The notes under the pieces: model-generated
Told to the model about the DNA's origin: nothing
What the model saw: the letters and a program-made list of their open reading frames with translations, nothing else
The model's database searches: none
Assembly: GCF_902806985.1 (NCBI RefSeq)
Contig: NZ_CADCXY010000006.1
Span: 1-64,000 of the forward strand
Direction of reading: 5' to 3'
DNA: 64,000 nt
Source: Pseudidiomarina piscicola
Lineage (GTDB): Bacteria; Pseudomonadota; Gammaproteobacteria; Enterobacterales; Alteromonadaceae
Position numbers and translations under genes: made by a program
In this document: positions 62,153 to 64,000 of the stretch, one piece after another
How positions within the stretch are numbered: the stretch's first letter is position 1
How the letters are laid out: the number at the start of each line of letters is the position of its first letter

Positions 62153-64000
62153 TTAGTTAGCGTCTGCTGGTAAATGCTGGCGCAAAAATTCCGTCATCAT
62201 GGTACGCAAATGGAGTGTTGTACCTTCGCCCTCGCGAATACCATGGGTACGGTTAGGGTAAGCAAAGAACTCAAACTGCTTTCCATGCTTCACCAGCTCG
62301 TTGACGAGTCGCTCAGAACCTTGAAAGTGAACGTTATCGTCAGCGGTACCGTGGACTAAAAGTAAGTCGCCCTGCAGGTTTTCAGCATGGGTAAGTGCCG
62401 ACGTTTCGCGGTAACTTGCTGCAGCGTCGGGCAGTAAGCCTGAATAGCGTTCTTGGTAGATGGTGTCATACAGAGTCAGATCAGGCACGGGAGCAAGCGC
62501 AAGGCCGACATGATACGACTCTGGGTAGCGGAACAGCGCATTGAGGGTTTGTGAACCGCCACCGCTATGGCCCCAAATGCCGACGCGATCTTCATCAATA
62601 AACGACCAACGTGCAAGCATTTCCTGCAGCGCGTCGTGCTGATCACGTACGGTAACCACACCTAGCTGTTGATAGATCGAACGACGCCATTCAAAGCCGC
62701 GTGGTGAGCGAGTTCCACGGTTATCAATAGAGGCCACGATGTAGCCTTGCTGAGTGAGATAGGTGTGCCACAAAAAGCGCTCTCCGCCCCAGCTGTTGCT
62801 AACAGTTTGCCCCCAAGGTTCGCCGTATATATAAAATACGATCGGGTATTCTTTGGTAGGATCAAAATCGACCGGTTTCATTAAGAAACCATCGAGTGTA
62901 AGACCGTCTTGTGCTGTTACTTGGAAAAACTCAAAATCACCCCGCGCAAGCTCATTAAAGGCGGCCTGTGGTGTAGCATTGTCTTTGATCAAACGAATTT
63001 GTTGATGCTCAGGCAAGCTAATCATGTCGACCTGCGGCATTTGATTCACGCTGGAGAAAGTATGAACTGCATAATCAGCGTTCGCAGACAGCTGATAGCT
63101 ATGGGTTCCTGCACGCGCTGGCGTTAAACGTTCCAGCTTGCTACTACCGTCAAGGCTTGCACGAAATAGATAGCGTTCAAGAGGTGTCTCAGGCGAGGCA
63201 ATGAAATAAACCCAGCCTTGCTGCTCGTTTATTTGCAACACTTCAACGACGTCCCAATTACCCCGAGTAATCGCCTTCAACCGACCGCTTGCACGGTCGA
63301 CGCGGTAGATATGTCGATAGCCGCTGCGCTCGCTCAACCAGGTGAAGGCTTTGCCGTCATCAAGGAAGGTTACGTCGTCCACATATTCAGCCCAACTGGC
63401 TGTGGTTTCTCGGACGACTTCGGTCACAGAGCCTGAGTCTGCATCGGCTAAAAAGGCGCGGTTGACGGCTTGTGAGCGGGTCAGTTGCTGGATAAATAAT
63501 TGCTCGGAATTGCCAGCCCATTGCATCCGCACTAAATAGTGCTGACGTGGATCGCCTGGTACGTTCATCCAAGTGGTTTCACCGCTGTCAGCTGACATCA
63601 CACCAATGCGCATGGCAGCGTTGGTCTCGCCTACTTTAGGGTAGGGAAAGGTTTTCAGTGTCGGGTATAGCTGGTCGGTATTATTAATCATGGTAAACAC
63701 CGGCGTGCCCGAGGTATCGAGTTGCCAGTAAGCAATTTCTTTACCGTCGGGGCTCCAGCGAAAGCCGTCGCGCAAGAAAAATTCTTCTTCGTTGACCCAA
63801 TCAAAAGTACCATTGACGATAGTGTCGCTACCGTCGTGTGTGAGCTGAGTGACCTTGCCACTACTCAGTTGCTCAACATAGATATTGTTTTGCATAACAT
63901 AAGCAACGCGTTCAGCAGCAGGGTCAAACTTGGCAAATTGTAAGGTCGATGGTTCGGCAAAAGCCCCCAATTGGTTGAGTGTTCGATCGGTGAGGTCAAA
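62153..64000 (-). CDS. S9-family dipeptidyl-peptidase IV-like enzyme, 5' end outside the window
   Basis: The frame is open to the right edge, giving 616 visible residues; about 100-150 N-terminal residues, including any signal peptide, are missing. A beta-propeller part (DPAAERVAYVMQNNIYVEQL, FRWSPDGKEIAYWQLDTSG) precedes the alpha/beta-hydrolase domain. The catalytic residues are Ser in IWGHSGGGSQT, Asp in VHGTADDNVHF and His in YPNRTHGI. The DWVNEEEF segment contains the Glu-Glu pair that binds the substrate amino terminus in DPP IV. It should release X-Pro dipeptides. With the S46 and M16 enzymes it fits a peptide-feeding lifestyle. Confidence 0.93.
   Translation of the reverse strand, partial: FDLTDRTLNQLGAFAEPSTLQFAKFDPAAERVAYVMQNNIYVEQLSSGKVTQLTHDGSDTIVNGTFDWVNEEEFFLRDGFRWSPDGKEIAYWQLDTSGTPVFTMINNTDQLYPTLKTFPYPKVGETNAAMRIGVMSADSGETTWMNVPGDPRQHYLVRMQWAGNSEQLFIQQLTRSQAVNRAFLADADSGSVTEVVRETTASWAEYVDDVTFLDDGKAFTWLSERSGYRHIYRVDRASGRLKAITRGNWDVVEVLQINEQQGWVYFIASPETPLERYLFRASLDGSSKLERLTPARAGTHSYQLSANADYAVHTFSSVNQMPQVDMISLPEHQQIRLIKDNATPQAAFNELARGDFEFFQVTAQDGLTLDGFLMKPVDFDPTKEYPIVFYIYGEPWGQTVSNSWGGERFLWHTYLTQQGYIVASIDNRGTRSPRGFEWRRSIYQQLGVVTVRDQHDALQEMLARWSFIDEDRVGIWGHSGGGSQTLNALFRYPESYHVGLALAPVPDLTLYDTIYQERYSGLLPDAAASYRETSALTHAENLQGDLLLVHGTADDNVHFQGSERLVNELVKHGKQFEFFAYPNRTHGIREGEGTTLHLRTMMTEFLRQHLPADAN

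Overview
The window looks like chromosomal DNA of a free-living gammaproteobacterium of the Alteromonadales, most likely the Idiomarinaceae. This is inferred from gene content: RecBCD-ArfB, two TonB receptors, a TPP-riboswitch thiamine uptake operon, S46, S9 and M16 peptidases, an ExeM-like nuclease with a C-terminal sorting tail, DUF3300 and DUF3185 proteins, and the gammaproteobacterial set ubiD, fre, dps, trhO, maeA and gor. No rRNA, tRNA, CRISPR array or prophage was seen.

Bases 1-9000 are an accessory region. It begins with the 3' part of an RHS/YD-repeat polymorphic toxin whose tip changes to a more A+T-rich module and is followed by a small acidic ORF in the immunity position. Next come a decayed IstB fragment and a complete IS21-family element (3692-6321) with intact istA and istB, multi-copy terminal repeats and a 5-bp ATCGG target duplication. 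The element splits a minus-strand gene for a secreted protein of unknown function; the two halves rejoin exactly in frame across the duplication. After an apparently empty 0.5 kb follow a secreted-protein gene broken by an in-frame TAG and two overlapping genes for small single-helix membrane proteins.

Bases 9000-34200 are mostly housekeeping. They hold a YafD-like phosphatase-fold protein, ubiD-fre, and a thiamine salvage operon (TPP riboswitch, TonB receptor, PnuT-like permease, APH-fold kinase, MFS permease). DUF3185, dps, trhO and a phosphatase-like lipoprotein lie on the minus strand. Then come the tightly overlapping recC-recB-recD-arfB cluster, a penicillin-acylase-family lipoprotein, a MaoC-like protein and a WYL regulator.

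Bases 34200-50040 carry a TonB receptor followed by two PepSY membrane proteins, one fused to a ferredoxin-reductase module (probably reductive metal or siderophore handling). They also carry a GT2-GtrA glycosyltransferase, a small charged secreted protein, a mini-WYL regulator with a palindrome at its promoter, ogt, an Nramp homologue lacking the canonical metal-binding motifs, a predicted outer-membrane protein whose ribosome-binding site lies in a long hairpin, NAD-malic enzyme, a 2OG-Fe(II) oxygenase pair and the ExeM-like nuclease.

Bases 50040-64000 carry an S46 peptidase, a DUF3300 protein with nine 15-residue repeats, an M16 protease, a GGDEF protein with a changed I-site, a CNNM/CorC-type CBS protein, a Tag-like glycosylase, glutathione reductase, a YgjP-like metallopeptidase and an S9 peptidase cut by the right edge. 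I do not see one unmistakable new multi-gene system. The most unusual signals are the RHS tip module, the Nramp variant, the SD-sequestering hairpin and the small membrane protein pair.
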